From: Mucilaginibacter pankratovii
Lineage (GTDB): Bacteria; Bacteroidota; Bacteroidia; Sphingobacteriales; Sphingobacteriaceae
Direction of reading: 5' to 3'
DNA: 64,000 nucleotides
NCBI RefSeq assembly: GCF_014773265.1
Contig: NZ_JACWMY010000005.1
Location: 186,001-250,000, forward strand
Below the pieces are notes generated by a model, which was not told the DNA's origin, ran no database searches, and was given only the letters and a program-made list of their open reading frames with translations. Position 1 is the stretch's first letter, and every line of letters starts with the position of its first letter. The position numbers and the translations under genes were made by a program. Positions 1-8,043 of the stretch are shown here, piece by piece.

Positions 1-47
1 GTTAACCCAATAAGCATCGATGCGGCTAGAAAAAAAAGTCCTTTCAT
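1..47 (-). CDS. N-terminus of an exported protein (cut by window edge)
   Basis: An ATG at 47 reading leftwards opens a frame that stays open to the window edge. Its 15 full codons read MKGLFFLAASMLIGL, a lysine followed by a hydrophobic stretch, as at the start of a Sec signal peptide. Nothing can be said about the mature protein, and the short length makes chance possible. Confidence 0.4.
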   Translation of the reverse strand, partial: MKGLFFLAASMLIGL

Positions 48-178
48 AAGTAATCTTTTAGTTAAAAGTTTTGTTAATTTAATAATAGTGTGAATATGGA
101 TATGCTTAAGTAACTGGTTTAGGTAATCGCAGCTCAGTCGAATTACAAGCAGGGTACTTCATGCGAATATAAGAAATA

Positions 179-194
179 CTTAGTTATTACTAAG
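179..194. promoter_or_regulatory. Palindrome upstream of the XRE gene, possible operator
   Basis: CTTAGT-TATT-ACTAAG is a perfect 6-bp inverted repeat with a 4-base spacer, ending 37 bases before the ATG of the XRE-type regulator. Small XRE proteins usually bind short palindromes at their own promoters, so autoregulation is the simplest inference. No binding data can be read from the sequence. Confidence 0.4.
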
Positions 195-231
195 CAATAA
201 TTGGGCTTTGTTTTTCTTCTTTCGTTGTTTG

Positions 232-474
232 ATGGGAGCGAACCAGAAAACAGCTATTGAGGCTTACGTAATCGATAAGGTCAAAGAAAAAAGGGAGGAA
301 TTGGGTTTGTCCCAAGCTGAACTTGCTGCTCAATTAGATGTGTCTAATGGTTTCATCGGACAAGTTGAAAGTTCAAAATCGCCTACCAAATACAATCTTA
401 ATCACTTAAACAAGCTGGCAATAGTATTCAAGTGTTCAGTCAAAGATTTCATACCTGACAAACCTTTAAAGTAG
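232..474 (+). CDS. XRE-family helix-turn-helix transcriptional regulator
   Basis: An 80-residue protein that is almost entirely one Cro/C1-type HTH domain. The hallmark segment LGLSQAELAAQL with the recognition helix SNGFIGQVES lies at about residues 22-48. A TTG at 208 would extend the frame by eight residues (MFFFFRCL), but the ATG at 232 starts directly before the domain and is preferred. It is the only rightward gene in a leftward block of orphan genes at the end of an integrated element, a common place for an element-encoded regulator. A 16-bp palindrome lies just upstream. Its regulated genes are unknown. Confidence 0.85.
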   Translation: MGANQKTAIEAYVIDKVKEKREELGLSQAELAAQLDVSNGFIGQVESSKSPTKYNLNHLNKLAIVFKCSVKDFIPDKPLK

Positions 475-493
475 GAGCCGAAGCTCCCACTAA

Positions 494-994
494 CTAAGCC
501 ACTGCAAGTATTAGTTTTCTCCTCGCTGCTGTCACTTTATATTTTATTTGTTTAAAAGTGTGGTGTTTATTCCGCTCTTCAATGTATTCATAAAGTTCAG
601 AGCAAGAGTTAATAAGCCAGTCGGTTTTTACGCAACGTTCTATATTGATACCGGTTGCTTCCTTAGCTGTGTGCTTGTAAACCAACCTTATCAGCTTTGA
701 AGTAATTGCGCTAAGGCCCTCTTGGTTGGTAACTTGTTCAATACCAAAGTGGATGCTCAAAACGTCCTCATTGCTGCATTCCAACCGCAAATAAATTAAG
801 GGATTAACGAGTTCATGAATTATAGCGCCTGCTTGAGAAGTAGCATTGTCTTCGCGCTCTAATGTGTAGCGTAATTCTTCCGGCTCCAGCGTAGAAAGCA
901 TTTGTTTGGCTTGTTTAAGCACAACGAAGTATGCCAGCCCAACTGACTTATTATAAGTTAACTGGTTCTTTTTGAGTTTAGGGTCGTGTTTCAT
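494..994 (-). CDS. Hypothetical protein, accessory region
   Basis: A 166-residue soluble protein, rich in Lys, Glu and Leu, with no signal peptide or membrane segment. It ends with a basic tail (KVTAARRKLILAVA). I do not recognise the family. It converges on the XRE gene with a 19-base gap and is separated from the upstream 80-residue gene by a hairpin, so it may be its own transcription unit. The AT-rich composition matches its neighbours in the integrated element. Predicted helices dominate, but no catalytic motif is visible. Confidence 0.6.
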   Translation of the reverse strand: MKHDPKLKKNQLTYNKSVGLAYFVVLKQAKQMLSTLEPEELRYTLEREDNATSQAGAIIHELVNPLIYLRLECSNEDVLSIHFGIEQVTNQEGLSAITSKLIRLVYKHTAKEATGINIERCVKTDWLINSCSELYEYIEERNKHHTFKQIKYKVTAARRKLILAVA

Positions 995-1035
995 TTTGAA
1001 TATTGTTAAAGGGTTTATGATTTGTGATAAAATGA

Positions 1036-1067
1036 AAAATGCCTGGTAAGGGACTTACCAAGCATTT
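1036..1067 (-). terminator. Hairpin terminator after the 80-residue gene
   Basis: A 15-bp stem with one mismatch (AATGCCTGGTAAG paired with CTTACCAAGCATT) and a very short loop. On the minus strand it is followed by ATTTTTCATT, a usable U-rich tail. It lies between the leftward genes ending at 1131 and starting at 994. Confidence 0.6.
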
Positions 1068-1130
1068 TGAAATTGATTTGTAGAGGCAACTGTAGCAGTT
1101 ACCTTTTAATGAGTTAGTGGGCCGCAGCCA

Positions 1131-1373
1131 CTACTCCCTAACAGTCTTTGCAATGAGGTTTGCTTTTGGATCATTTTTGACCTCAAACAAGCGCTTAGCC
1201 GGCACAGCGTAATACCGATCCTGAAATTCAGAGTCGTAAAACTCGTTGTGCATTAAACACTCCCGCTTGAACCAGGAATAAGCTTGCAATTCGTTTGCTT
1301 CTGCCCACTGCACGTAAACGTATATGCGTTCTTGCGGTAACTCGCCTATAAAAGCTAATAATTGTTTATCCAT
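1131..1373 (-). CDS. Small hypothetical protein
   Basis: An 80-residue protein rich in aromatic and charged residues, starting MDKQLLAFIGELPQ and containing the segment YVYVQWAEANELQAYSWFK. It has no signal peptide and no recognised domain. It starts 12 bases after the stop of the 142-residue gene upstream, so the two are probably co-transcribed. A hairpin terminator follows it. Function unknown; the setting is the gene-poor end of an integrated element. Confidence 0.55.
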   Translation of the reverse strand: MDKQLLAFIGELPQERIYVYVQWAEANELQAYSWFKRECLMHNEFYDSEFQDRYYAVPAKRLFEVKNDPKANLIAKTVRE

Positions 1374-1385
1374 GATTTATTTGAG

Positions 1386-1814
1386 TTAAGATTTTGTGAT
1401 GATGTATTTAGGGTCTTGGTATGCAACCACGCCTTTAAAATATGCAGCTAAATCGCGCTCTTTTCGAGTTACAAATTGAGTTAAGTGAAACTCTTCGAAT
1501 AGTAGCCAAATCTGCTGCTCGTATGGGCAGTTGTTAAACTCATATTCGAGTACCATTTGAAAGTCAAGTGTGCATTCAATGCACCACATAAATGTTGGCG
1601 AAATGAAACTGTAGATTTTGAATGGCTCCGAACCATCATCCTTGTAGTTCCCGAAGAAATAAGCACTGCCAGGCTTTATGTATAGTTCTACAACTTTGCG
1701 TGTAACCTCTTCATAAAATGAGATTTGAGCTTCAACGAGGGCTTGGTAGTTATTTGGATGCGTGCTGTTTGAGATAGCTTTCCAGCGTTTTTTGATGAAT
1801 GATTTTTTAGACAT
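1386..1814 (-). CDS. Hypothetical protein, paralogue of the 1927-2373 product
   Basis: A 142-residue soluble protein of unknown function. Its central part aligns by eye with the neighbouring 148-residue protein: GSAYF, an aromatic strand segment, a FMWCIECTLDFQ block and N-N/E-CP-EQQIW occur in both in the same order. A pair of cysteines around residues 80-100 is conserved between them. The two genes are adjacent, on the same strand, and separated by a hairpin, which suggests tandem duplication and divergence. A shorter overlapping frame (1481-1666) was judged a shadow. Confidence 0.6.
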   Translation of the reverse strand: MSKKSFIKKRWKAISNSTHPNNYQALVEAQISFYEEVTRKVVELYIKPGSAYFFGNYKDDGSEPFKIYSFISPTFMWCIECTLDFQMVLEYEFNNCPYEQQIWLLFEEFHLTQFVTRKERDLAAYFKGVVAYQDPKYIITKS

Positions 1815-1898
1815 AGTAGTTGTTGGGTTTTAATTGAAAAGTGATGAGGTGGCTTGTAATAGTTTTATAGAGGCGCTTTAGATGCACAGGAGATAGAA

Positions 1899-1923
1899 AG
1901 AGCCCGATTTTGGGTCGGGCTCT
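1899..1923 (-). terminator. Hairpin after the 148-residue gene
   Basis: AGAGCCCGA pairs perfectly with TCGGGCTCT over a 7-base loop. It starts three bases past the stop of the leftward 1927-2373 gene. The following minus-strand tail (TTCTATCTCC) is only weakly U-rich, so termination may be partial. Confidence 0.55.
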
Positions 1924-1926
1924 CAA

Positions 1927-2373
1927 TTAGAATTTCTGAATGGATTGGGAACCAATCCGCAAAGTGCAAAGGGTAAAGAACTTAGGTAAGCTTCTTAGGT
2001 AAGTGGTTTCTTCGGCGTGCACGCTTCGCGGCAGCGAGGCGATTAGCGCTCTTATTTGCTGTTCAAGTGGGCAATTCTCGAACTGGAAACTTATTGCAAA
2101 ATCCCAGCATTCATCGCAAGCGAGAAACCATCTGAAATCACGGGTAATGAAGTGGTGAATGGGATTGCCGAATTGAGATTCCTTATGGTCAACATCAAAA
2201 TAAGCTGTGCCTGGTAATTGCTGATAGAGTTCTTTAATGTGGTTGAGCACAGCGAAGTAGTGCTTTTCCCGGATGGTATTGCGCCTCTTTTGCTGGGTCG
2301 ACGTATGGTTAGTAAGCTTAGCTTTCTGATATTTCGATATCAGCTTTTGGTCTGTTTTCGGTTGTGTTTGCAT
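1927..2373 (-). CDS. Hypothetical protein, paralogue of the 1386-1814 product
   Basis: A 148-residue soluble protein with a basic N-terminus (about 35 residues rich in Lys, Thr and Gln). A core follows that contains GTAYFDVDHKE, FRWFLACDECWDF and FENCPLEQQIRALI. The same order of motifs is found in the 142-residue protein next door, so both belong to one family that I cannot name. No nuclease or DNA-binding motif is evident. It is the first gene of the leftward orphan run. Confidence 0.6.
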   Translation of the reverse strand: MQTQPKTDQKLISKYQKAKLTNHTSTQQKRRNTIREKHYFAVLNHIKELYQQLPGTAYFDVDHKESQFGNPIHHFITRDFRWFLACDECWDFAISFQFENCPLEQQIRALIASLPRSVHAEETTYLRSLPKFFTLCTLRIGSQSIQKF

Positions 2374-2835
2374 GGTTTTGGTTTGATTTGGTGATAGAAA
2401 TTGTGATGTTTTGTAGCCACAGGCTAAAGTGGCGACCTGAATTGGGCAGCATTGCTAATGGATTTCAAGTGGAATTTGAACGCAGTTCAAAGGGCATGCA
2501 ATCTGCCCGATTGGGACAGTCACTGTGCTTGAAGGCTATAGAACATATCGAACTCCATCGGACACAGGCAAGGGGGTAATGTTTGGAACGATCAAATCGA
2601 GCGCAAGCCACTCAAAAAAAAATATATGTAGTAAAATTTGTGATAGAGCCATTTAATAGGTTATTGTTCCGTTATTCCGAATGGGAAGGGGAGGTTCTAA
2701 ATTTCAGGTAGCTGTCCTGGTTACCTTTTAAATGAATGTATTGAACTTGGCCCAACTCTCGAATTAAAAGTCAACTTGTAAACGATAATTATAAGTGACT
2801 ATTTAGTATCAATCTCGGCAGAAGGTCAGAAACAA

Positions 2836-2863
2836 AATAGGGCTACCGAATGGTAACCCTATT
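2836..2863 (-). terminator. Hairpin downstream of the helicase-like gene
   Basis: AATAGGGCTACC pairs with GGTAACCCTATT (one mismatch) around a GAAT loop. On the minus strand the stem is followed by TTGTTTCTG, a weak U-rich tail. It lies about 130 bases beyond the stop of the 2990-4834 gene and is the best terminator candidate there. Confidence 0.45.
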
Positions 2864-2921
2864 GCTTAACTCAAGATTTTATCTACCTGTATAAAGCATA
2901 AATTTTAAGAAATTCTGAATT

Positions 2922-2944
2922 GATAGATAGATAGATAGATAGAT
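2922..2944. repeat. GATA tetranucleotide tandem repeat
   Basis: Five full GATA units plus GAT, in a row, lie 45 bases downstream of the stop codon of the leftward helicase-like gene. Such short repeats can change length by slippage. Here it is non-coding and not in an obvious promoter, so a phase-variation role is not supported. Confidence 0.85.
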
Positions 2945-2989
2945 TCATTTTCCAACTCAGGTTTTTAACTTCCTATATAATATTAAAAC

Positions 2990-4834
2990 TCAAAAAAACT
3001 GATTTGACTCTGCATACTCAAATTTTCGATCCCGGAGCTTATATACGTTTTTCTTTAACTCTGTAGACCGATCCCCTTCAAAGAATAACAGAATATGCTG
3101 ACCAACCACTTTGCGTTTTACATTTGCATTTTGATAAGCTTGGTGCATTAGCTCAACTAATTCCGTTTGAACATGTGTATGATAAGGTTCAATCAACTGG
3201 TAGATATGAGGAGCTAGCGCTTTAACTTCTTTTAGATCTTTTGCCTCTGAAACAGCTTTTTTAATTTTCGAGCCTACAAAGTCGGTTTGTTCGAGGGTGG
3301 ATTCGTCTAGATTGTCTACACCTAAGGCTATATCTGAAAACTGCTCACGTAATTTTGAAATTATGTTTGTCGGCTTAAACAAGATAAAATGAAAATGAGA
3401 TTTAATCTTGTACCTATACAGCATCCTGGCAACTTGCTGATGCATCTCTTTTTTAGATGTGCTATGTTTCAAATCAAATAGGTCTTTATCGCCGGCATCA
3501 AATATATCTTCTGAGTAAGTGCTAACAAAGTATTTGCTTTGTTCTGCATATGCCGACTTTAAGTTACTTACATCTTTATAATATTCTTTTACCCTTTCTT
3601 CGTGAATAAAATTGTCTACCATAGCATCATTAAGGTTTCCATTTTCATCATAAAATGAGTGTGCCTTAGAGTCTGTAATTGCTTTTTGTAATGCATCCCT
3701 TTCGCCCAAGTTGGTTGCCCTCTTGTAACTTTGAACAAATCCTTGATAAGCATCTAAATGTCCATTAATATAAAATCGTGCCTCTTTTGGTGTTTTTGCC
3801 TGTAGATTAGGGTTGAAATTGGTAATGTGGGTATAACTGTTGATTCCGTTTCGGAAACGACCAGCAATCTGAATTATCTCTGTCTTAGGGTCAAGAATGC
3901 TGTGTGCAGCGAAAAAAACATCAGTTATAAGTATTACGTCAGGTTTATAATCGACCTTAATATCTATTGCAGAAAAGTACCTACTTGTAAAGAAATTTGA
4001 TTTAAGCATCTTATTGACGTGGAAGTCGTCCGTTGCTCGTTCAAAAGGCACCCCATCTCTAATTAGTTTTACAACGCTATCCTCTGAGCAGAATGCCATA
4101 TAGTTACTCTTTAGGTTTAAGGCTTTAACAATTGCATTTATTCCTTTAGTTGAATTAAAGAATATACTTACGTGGTCACTATTTAACTGTGCAAGTCTCA
4201 TTTTTAAAGATTCAATTACATTATTCGTGTTCAAAATATTTATATCAACGGAATAGTCAAATTGTGGCACAATGATGTAGTTTTTAAACGGATTGAACCG
4301 CAGGTCACTAAACGGTAGGGTTGTCGCCGATACAAGCGCCCTTCTCTTGAAATAAAAAAAATGATTTAACGGTGCGGCAATATCCCCTCGGTAGGATACG
4401 TCAGTAACTATACGTTCAGATTCATCAATCAACATGAAATACTCGGCATACAATACCGCTAGGTCGCCATATATTTCACGGAAAGCTTCTACAACTTTAT
4501 AAATAAAGCCCTCGGGGGTTGTAACTATTTTTTTGTATTTAATATCCGATAACAGGTATGCTTTGATTTTGGCTATGGTAACTCCTTGGTAGACAGCAAT
4601 CACGGGCCGTTCAGGAAACAATTCATTATGCTCTTTCCCTTTAGCTTCAACTACCGGTCTGTTAGGTAATGTCTCTATCAAGTTACTTTCAAAATAGCGA
4701 ATTGCAAAAGTTGTAATACCTACACCCGGAACTGTTTTATGATATTGGCTATCTGTGTCAATTCCTTGGCTTTTAAACGGTTCTATTTCACTTAGGTATT
4801 TTCCTGATGGGAGTTTTATTATGATGGGTTCCAT
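2990..4834 (-). CDS. Helicase-like protein with altered Walker A
   Basis: A 614-residue protein with the layout of a superfamily 2 helicase. A P-loop-like PGVGITTFAIR sits at about residues 36-46, a Walker B-like LIDESER near 136, a motif III-like SATT near 168, and a motif VI-like QIAGRFRNG near 325. The expected P-loop lysine (GxGKT) is replaced by isoleucine; the DNA reading here is unambiguous. The C-terminal 280 residues match nothing I know. Proteins of this kind occur in Bacteroidetes mobile elements, but the substrate is unknown. The gene follows a terminator and sits two genes from the integrase. ATP hydrolysis may be lost, or use an atypical nucleotide pocket. Confidence 0.6.
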   Translation of the reverse strand: MEPIIIKLPSGKYLSEIEPFKSQGIDTDSQYHKTVPGVGITTFAIRYFESNLIETLPNRPVVEAKGKEHNELFPERPVIAVYQGVTIAKIKAYLLSDIKYKKIVTTPEGFIYKVVEAFREIYGDLAVLYAEYFMLIDESERIVTDVSYRGDIAAPLNHFFYFKRRALVSATTLPFSDLRFNPFKNYIIVPQFDYSVDINILNTNNVIESLKMRLAQLNSDHVSIFFNSTKGINAIVKALNLKSNYMAFCSEDSVVKLIRDGVPFERATDDFHVNKMLKSNFFTSRYFSAIDIKVDYKPDVILITDVFFAAHSILDPKTEIIQIAGRFRNGINSYTHITNFNPNLQAKTPKEARFYINGHLDAYQGFVQSYKRATNLGERDALQKAITDSKAHSFYDENGNLNDAMVDNFIHEERVKEYYKDVSNLKSAYAEQSKYFVSTYSEDIFDAGDKDLFDLKHSTSKKEMHQQVARMLYRYKIKSHFHFILFKPTNIISKLREQFSDIALGVDNLDESTLEQTDFVGSKIKKAVSEAKDLKEVKALAPHIYQLIEPYHTHVQTELVELMHQAYQNANVKRKVVGQHILLFFEGDRSTELKKNVYKLRDRKFEYAESNQFF

Positions 4835-4856
4835 ATATTATAATTAGATGGTTAAT

Positions 4857-4886
4857 AAAAAACCCGACAACTAATAAGCTGTCGGG
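4857..4886 (-). terminator. Rho-independent terminator
   Basis: CCCGACA pairs perfectly with TGTCGGG over a 10-base loop. On the minus strand the stem runs directly into six T residues. It lies just after the stop of the leftward 133-codon frame and separates it from the helicase-like gene. Confidence 0.85.
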
Positions 4887-4893
4887 TAGTGTG

Positions 4894-5283
4894 TTAAGCT
4901 TTTTCGGCTTCTTTTGCCAAATCCTCTAATGTAAAATTTATGGTGAAGAGACCCAAATGGTAGTCCCTAAGGAATTGGTCCATATTATCCAAAAGGACAA
5001 CCTTAAAGCCCTCTGGTCCATTAGATTCAAGTACGCTAATATACTTGTAGTTTAAGCCGCCCTTGTCTTGGCGCACTTTACGAGGGAAGTTGTACTTTCC
5101 GTTTTCGTTGAGTTTAACGATAAACTTGTCCAAATCAGACACATCGTCGAAGCGTCCCACATCGACAAAATCGAGAAGTGTTTTGGGTTGGATGTACTTA
5201 GCCAAACACATCGCCGCAGTTAAGACGGATTTGTTACTTGTTGCAGAGGCGTTTTTGCCTCTGCGTTCATTTATAAAAGACAT
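4894..5283 (-). CDS. Hypothetical protein, accessory region
   Basis: A 129-residue soluble protein when the ATG at 5283 (MSFINERRG) is used. The longer frame needs a TTG and adds only four residues. The segment MCLAKYIQPKTLLDFVDVGRF and an acidic C-terminus (LEDLAKEAEKA) are visible, but no known domain. It is leftward, upstream of the helicase-like gene and cut off from it by a strong terminator. It may belong to the same element module. Function unknown. Confidence 0.6.
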   Translation of the reverse strand: MSFINERRGKNASATSNKSVLTAAMCLAKYIQPKTLLDFVDVGRFDDVSDLDKFIVKLNENGKYNFPRKVRQDKGGLNYKYISVLESNGPEGFKVVLLDNMDQFLRDYHLGLFTINFTLEDLAKEAEKA

Positions 5284-5390
5284 AACCGAATTCAACCTGC
5301 TTTAAATGATCAACAACATTGTTTCTCATTAAGGTTTGGTCAAATGTCGAAATGCTAATGCAAGTAAGAATTCAAAAACGTTTGGGTACC

Positions 5391-6455
5391 TTACTGGGCA
5401 GGCTTATCTTCACGAGTTAATAATTCTCTTAACCTTTCTTCTGAAAGAAACTTGCGAGATTTAGTTGAGGCGGTTGTAGGTATACGTTCATGCGTTGTAA
5501 AGTCGTCCATCTTAAATTCTTTTAAAATGTTGACGTAAACTGTTAAATGTGGTATTGTTATGTTATTAACATTAGGGGATGTATAATGACAGAAAACTTT
5601 ATGAAGTTCCAAACAAAATCGCCGAGTTACTTTGCGTTTTGCATTAACAAAAACAGGAGGGTTGGAATTAGACAAATCTTTTAATTGCGTTAGAGCTTCG
5701 CTATCGGTCGAGTTATTTAATTTAGAAATGATATTTTTCAATTGTACACCATAGTAGTCAGTAGATATTGGTAATTTGTTATTAAGGATACTTTCAATCA
5801 ATGACTGCAGAACCCAACTCGTTAGGATTGGGTCATTCTGAATATGAGGTTTATGATTTGAAATAATATTGATTTCCGCAGGAGCTTTACCTGATTTGTA
5901 ATAACCATAAAGCAAGGTACTTATATATTTAACTTGTTGATGGGCTCTATAATAATGGGGCTGCTTTCTGAAATCTAGGTCACGAATGCTGTTATTCACT
6001 GAGACAGTACCCGCAAAATCAGTTTCATACGCATCCCATAGTTTATCATACAAAAAGAGCGTAGCAAATAGTAAGGTATCAAAATAATGAACTAGTTGGG
6101 ATCCCAATTGCGACGTTGGGTTAATACAATTCATGAATGTATCCCTGATTTTATCGCTTATTCGTTTGTTGAGTTCACGGAGTGCTTCGCGATAACCGAT
6201 TAAGTCACGCTCTGTCTTATTTGAGCTGGCATATTTATGATATATTTCATTATAATCTAGCAGTTGAGGGTCATGATTAACGATGCTTGACGGAAATTGA
6301 ATGTCAAGACAAGTTACTTTCACTCCATTCAAAGTGAAATCATCTCTATCCAGATCCTTATACTCAGGATTAATTAACGTAAATATTGCCAAATCAACGT
6401 TTAGCAGGTCTATATAGGGAGTGGGGTCTATGAAGTCTATTACTGGTTCTGACAT
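5391..6455 (-). CDS. Hypothetical protein, accessory region
   Basis: A 354-residue protein starting at the ATG at 6455 (MSEPVIDFIDPTPYI). An ATG at 6491 would add twelve residues but would lie inside the terminator hairpin that follows the integrase. The protein is largely helical and rich in Asn, Tyr and Leu, with segments such as YFDTLLFATLFLYDKLWDAY and a basic patch NAKRKVTRRFCLELH near residue 285. It lacks the motifs I would expect of an RteC protein or a replication initiator. It is 52 bases downstream of the integrase gene. Function unknown. Confidence 0.6.
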   Translation of the reverse strand: MSEPVIDFIDPTPYIDLLNVDLAIFTLINPEYKDLDRDDFTLNGVKVTCLDIQFPSSIVNHDPQLLDYNEIYHKYASSNKTERDLIGYREALRELNKRISDKIRDTFMNCINPTSQLGSQLVHYFDTLLFATLFLYDKLWDAYETDFAGTVSVNNSIRDLDFRKQPHYYRAHQQVKYISTLLYGYYKSGKAPAEINIISNHKPHIQNDPILTSWVLQSLIESILNNKLPISTDYYGVQLKNIISKLNNSTDSEALTQLKDLSNSNPPVFVNAKRKVTRRFCLELHKVFCHYTSPNVNNITIPHLTVYVNILKEFKMDDFTTHERIPTTASTKSRKFLSEERLRELLTREDKPAQ

Positions 6456-6467
6456 TGGCACCAAGAT

Positions 6468-6497
6468 AAAAAAAGCAGGGCAGTTTCCCACCCTGCC
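6468..6497 (-). terminator. Rho-independent terminator of the integrase gene
   Basis: GCAGGG pairs with CCCTGC over a 10-base loop, with an additional outer G-C-rich flank. It is followed on the minus strand by seven T residues. It begins about 10 bases after the integrase stop codon and insulates the next leftward gene. Confidence 0.85.
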
Positions 6498-6507
6498 GAT
6501 TATTAAA

Positions 6508-7833
6508 TTAACGTGTACAGTGAAATTTAATTGAGCTCAAATTGATGTGTAAACTTATTCGGTTAGGCTCCTTCAACACATATTTGCCTTGATAAACCAC
6601 CCGTTTTGGACATGGTATCACGCTAGTTATAACCCTATCGTTCATATCTTCAATTAAGGTTTGGTCGAATTCATCCAAGTAGATGTTGGTGATTTTGTTT
6701 CCGTATTCGTGCCCCATACCTTCCGCAATCAGCTCATTTGAATAACCGAGACGCTTTGCTATAGTAGCCCAGGTATGACGTATAACATATGTTGTTATGT
6801 TACCGCCAACTTTTGATTGCTCTGCTATACGATTAAGATACTTATTGGTGGTCTTAATCCACTGACGTGTTATCTTTTTTGATTCCTCGCCATCCTCAAT
6901 CATGCCTTTAGGAAATACCGGTAGGAGGTACCCGTTCTCGCCATTTTCATATAGCTTTAAGATGTTTAAAGCAACTGGATGTAGCCTTATATTATACAGC
7001 TTTTTAGTTTTCCTTCTACGGTAGACTACGCAACCGTCTTTTATGTTACCCGGTTTCAGGTATGCTAAATCAGTGAACGATATACCTCTCAATGTAAAGC
7101 TTAAGAAGAGGTAATTAGCTGCATGCCATTCTTGAGAGTTGGTCTTTTTAGGATAATCATAAAGCTTAGATACCTCATCCGCTTTGATAGCGCGCTTAGC
7201 CGTCTTTTCAGTTTTTATAGGGATATCATTAAAGGGGTAAAGTTCCCGAGACACTATCTTTGCTTTGATAGCCTTGTTGTATAAAGCCCTTATCGTGCGA
7301 AAGTAGTTACCGACACTGTTCTCTTTTAGTCCTTGTTGGTAAAGACTGTTTTTGAACTTTTCTAAGAACGTATAATCTATTTTACTAAACGTTATTGCCT
7401 CATCATCGCAATAATCTATCAAACGGTTCACGGCTGTTTGGTAAACGTATGCACCTCCAGTTCGCATGACCTTTTTCATATCGTTCATCACATCGTTCGC
7501 GAACTCTTTAAAGGACTTTTCTTTCATTTTTTTAACTTGCGTAGGGTAGAGGATATCCTTTAGTGCATCAAATGTGAATTCCCCTTCACTTTCAACTTTT
7601 AGGATTGCTTTTTGAATTTTGAGATATTCTTCTGTTGCTTTACTACTCAAAGCGAGTGCATTTGTGTTTGCTTTCGTAACCTGTAGAGCGAATTTGTCCC
7701 AGTGCTCTGTTTTGAGGTAGATACCGGTTTGATAAGCGTTTACCTTTCGATTGAAGGTAACTCGTACAACTAAAGGAAATGTACCATCTTGTTTAGCCCT
7801 ACGTTCGTCGAGGGCCAATTTATAAGTAACCAT
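6508..7833 (-). CDS. Tyrosine recombinase (site-specific integrase)
   Basis: A 441-residue integrase of the kind found in Bacteroidetes integrative elements. It has an N-terminal Arm-binding-like domain (about 1-90), a SAM-like core-binding domain (about 105-205) and a C-terminal catalytic domain. Catalytic residues are visible in order: Arg in FTLRGISFTDL, Lys in RRRKTKK, Arg-His in YVIRHTWAT, a second His in GMGHEYG, and the nucleophile Tyr in TNIYLDEF. Tyr replaces the first His of the usual HxxR box, which is common in this group. About 30 residues follow the catalytic domain. The gene lies 110 bases from a broken tRNA-Lys gene, the presumed attachment site, so it most likely integrates and excises this element. 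Confidence 0.93.
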   Translation of the reverse strand: MVTYKLALDERRAKQDGTFPLVVRVTFNRKVNAYQTGIYLKTEHWDKFALQVTKANTNALALSSKATEEYLKIQKAILKVESEGEFTFDALKDILYPTQVKKMKEKSFKEFANDVMNDMKKVMRTGGAYVYQTAVNRLIDYCDDEAITFSKIDYTFLEKFKNSLYQQGLKENSVGNYFRTIRALYNKAIKAKIVSRELYPFNDIPIKTEKTAKRAIKADEVSKLYDYPKKTNSQEWHAANYLFLSFTLRGISFTDLAYLKPGNIKDGCVVYRRRKTKKLYNIRLHPVALNILKLYENGENGYLLPVFPKGMIEDGEESKKITRQWIKTTNKYLNRIAEQSKVGGNITTYVIRHTWATIAKRLGYSNELIAEGMGHEYGNKITNIYLDEFDQTLIEDMNDRVITSVIPCPKRVVYQGKYVLKEPNRISLHINLSSIKFHCTR

Positions 7834-7943
7834 AATGATTGAATTATGGTCAACTTCATTTGCAAACAGTGTGCAAACAAATCAGAAGAATCAAGTGGAA
7901 AATAGCTCGTAAACATCAAATTCAGACGTTTAACAACGGCTTT

Positions 7944-7987
7944 AACTGATTAAGAGTCAGTTGCTCTACCGGCTGAGCTACCAAGTC
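7944..7987 (-). pseudogene. 5' half of a tRNA-Lys(CUU) gene at an element boundary
   Basis: Reading leftwards from 7987, GACTTGG (acceptor strand), a D-arm (GCTCAGCCGGTAGAGC) and an anticodon arm (ACTGA-CTCTTAA-TCAGT, anticodon CTT at 7954-7952) follow each other with normal spacing. After that the sequence loses any T-arm or matching acceptor strand, so no complete tRNA is present. The break lies just after the anticodon stem and 110 bases from the integrase start. This fits an att junction in which the element replaced the 3' half; the complementary junction should lie left of this window. Confidence 0.8.
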
Positions 7988-8004
7988 ATATTTTTACCGG
8001 GCTG

Positions 8005-8034
8005 CAAATATACAGCTTTATGTTATTAAACAAA
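8005..8034 (-). promoter_or_regulatory. Bacteroidetes-type promoter of the tRNA-Lys gene
   Basis: On the minus strand a TTTG (8034-8031) and TATATTTG (8012-8005) are separated by 18 bases, close to the Bacteroidetes -33/-7 consensus (TTTG and TAnnTTTG). The start of the tRNA follows about 18 bases after the -7 box. The promoter therefore still points into the truncated tRNA and the element. Confidence 0.7.
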
Positions 8035-8043
8035 TAGCAAATG

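Larger units (their letters stand above)
2374..2989. other. Gene-poor stretch between orphan genes
   Basis: About 615 bases without a convincing gene. A 71-codon rightward frame (2364-2579) starts inside the opposing gene and shows no domain or signal, so it is not accepted. The stretch holds a hairpin at 2836-2863 and a short GATA tandem repeat at 2922-2944. The rest is AT-rich sequence with nothing I can interpret. Confidence 0.5.

Noticed and set aside
2364..2579. 71-codon rightward frame
   Set aside because: Starts within the opposing gene, has no domain, signal or conserved pattern, and lies in AT-rich non-coding DNA.
2922..2944. CRISPR-like or phase-variable repeat
   Set aside because: It is a plain GATA run with no spacers, outside any frame or recognised promoter.
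5391..6455. RteC-type regulator of a conjugative element
   Set aside because: The C-terminal WTGSKTDLIEL-type motif expected of RteC is absent.
7944..7987. Functional tRNA-Lys
   Set aside because: No T-arm and no matching 3' acceptor strand follow the anticodon arm, so it was called a fragment.
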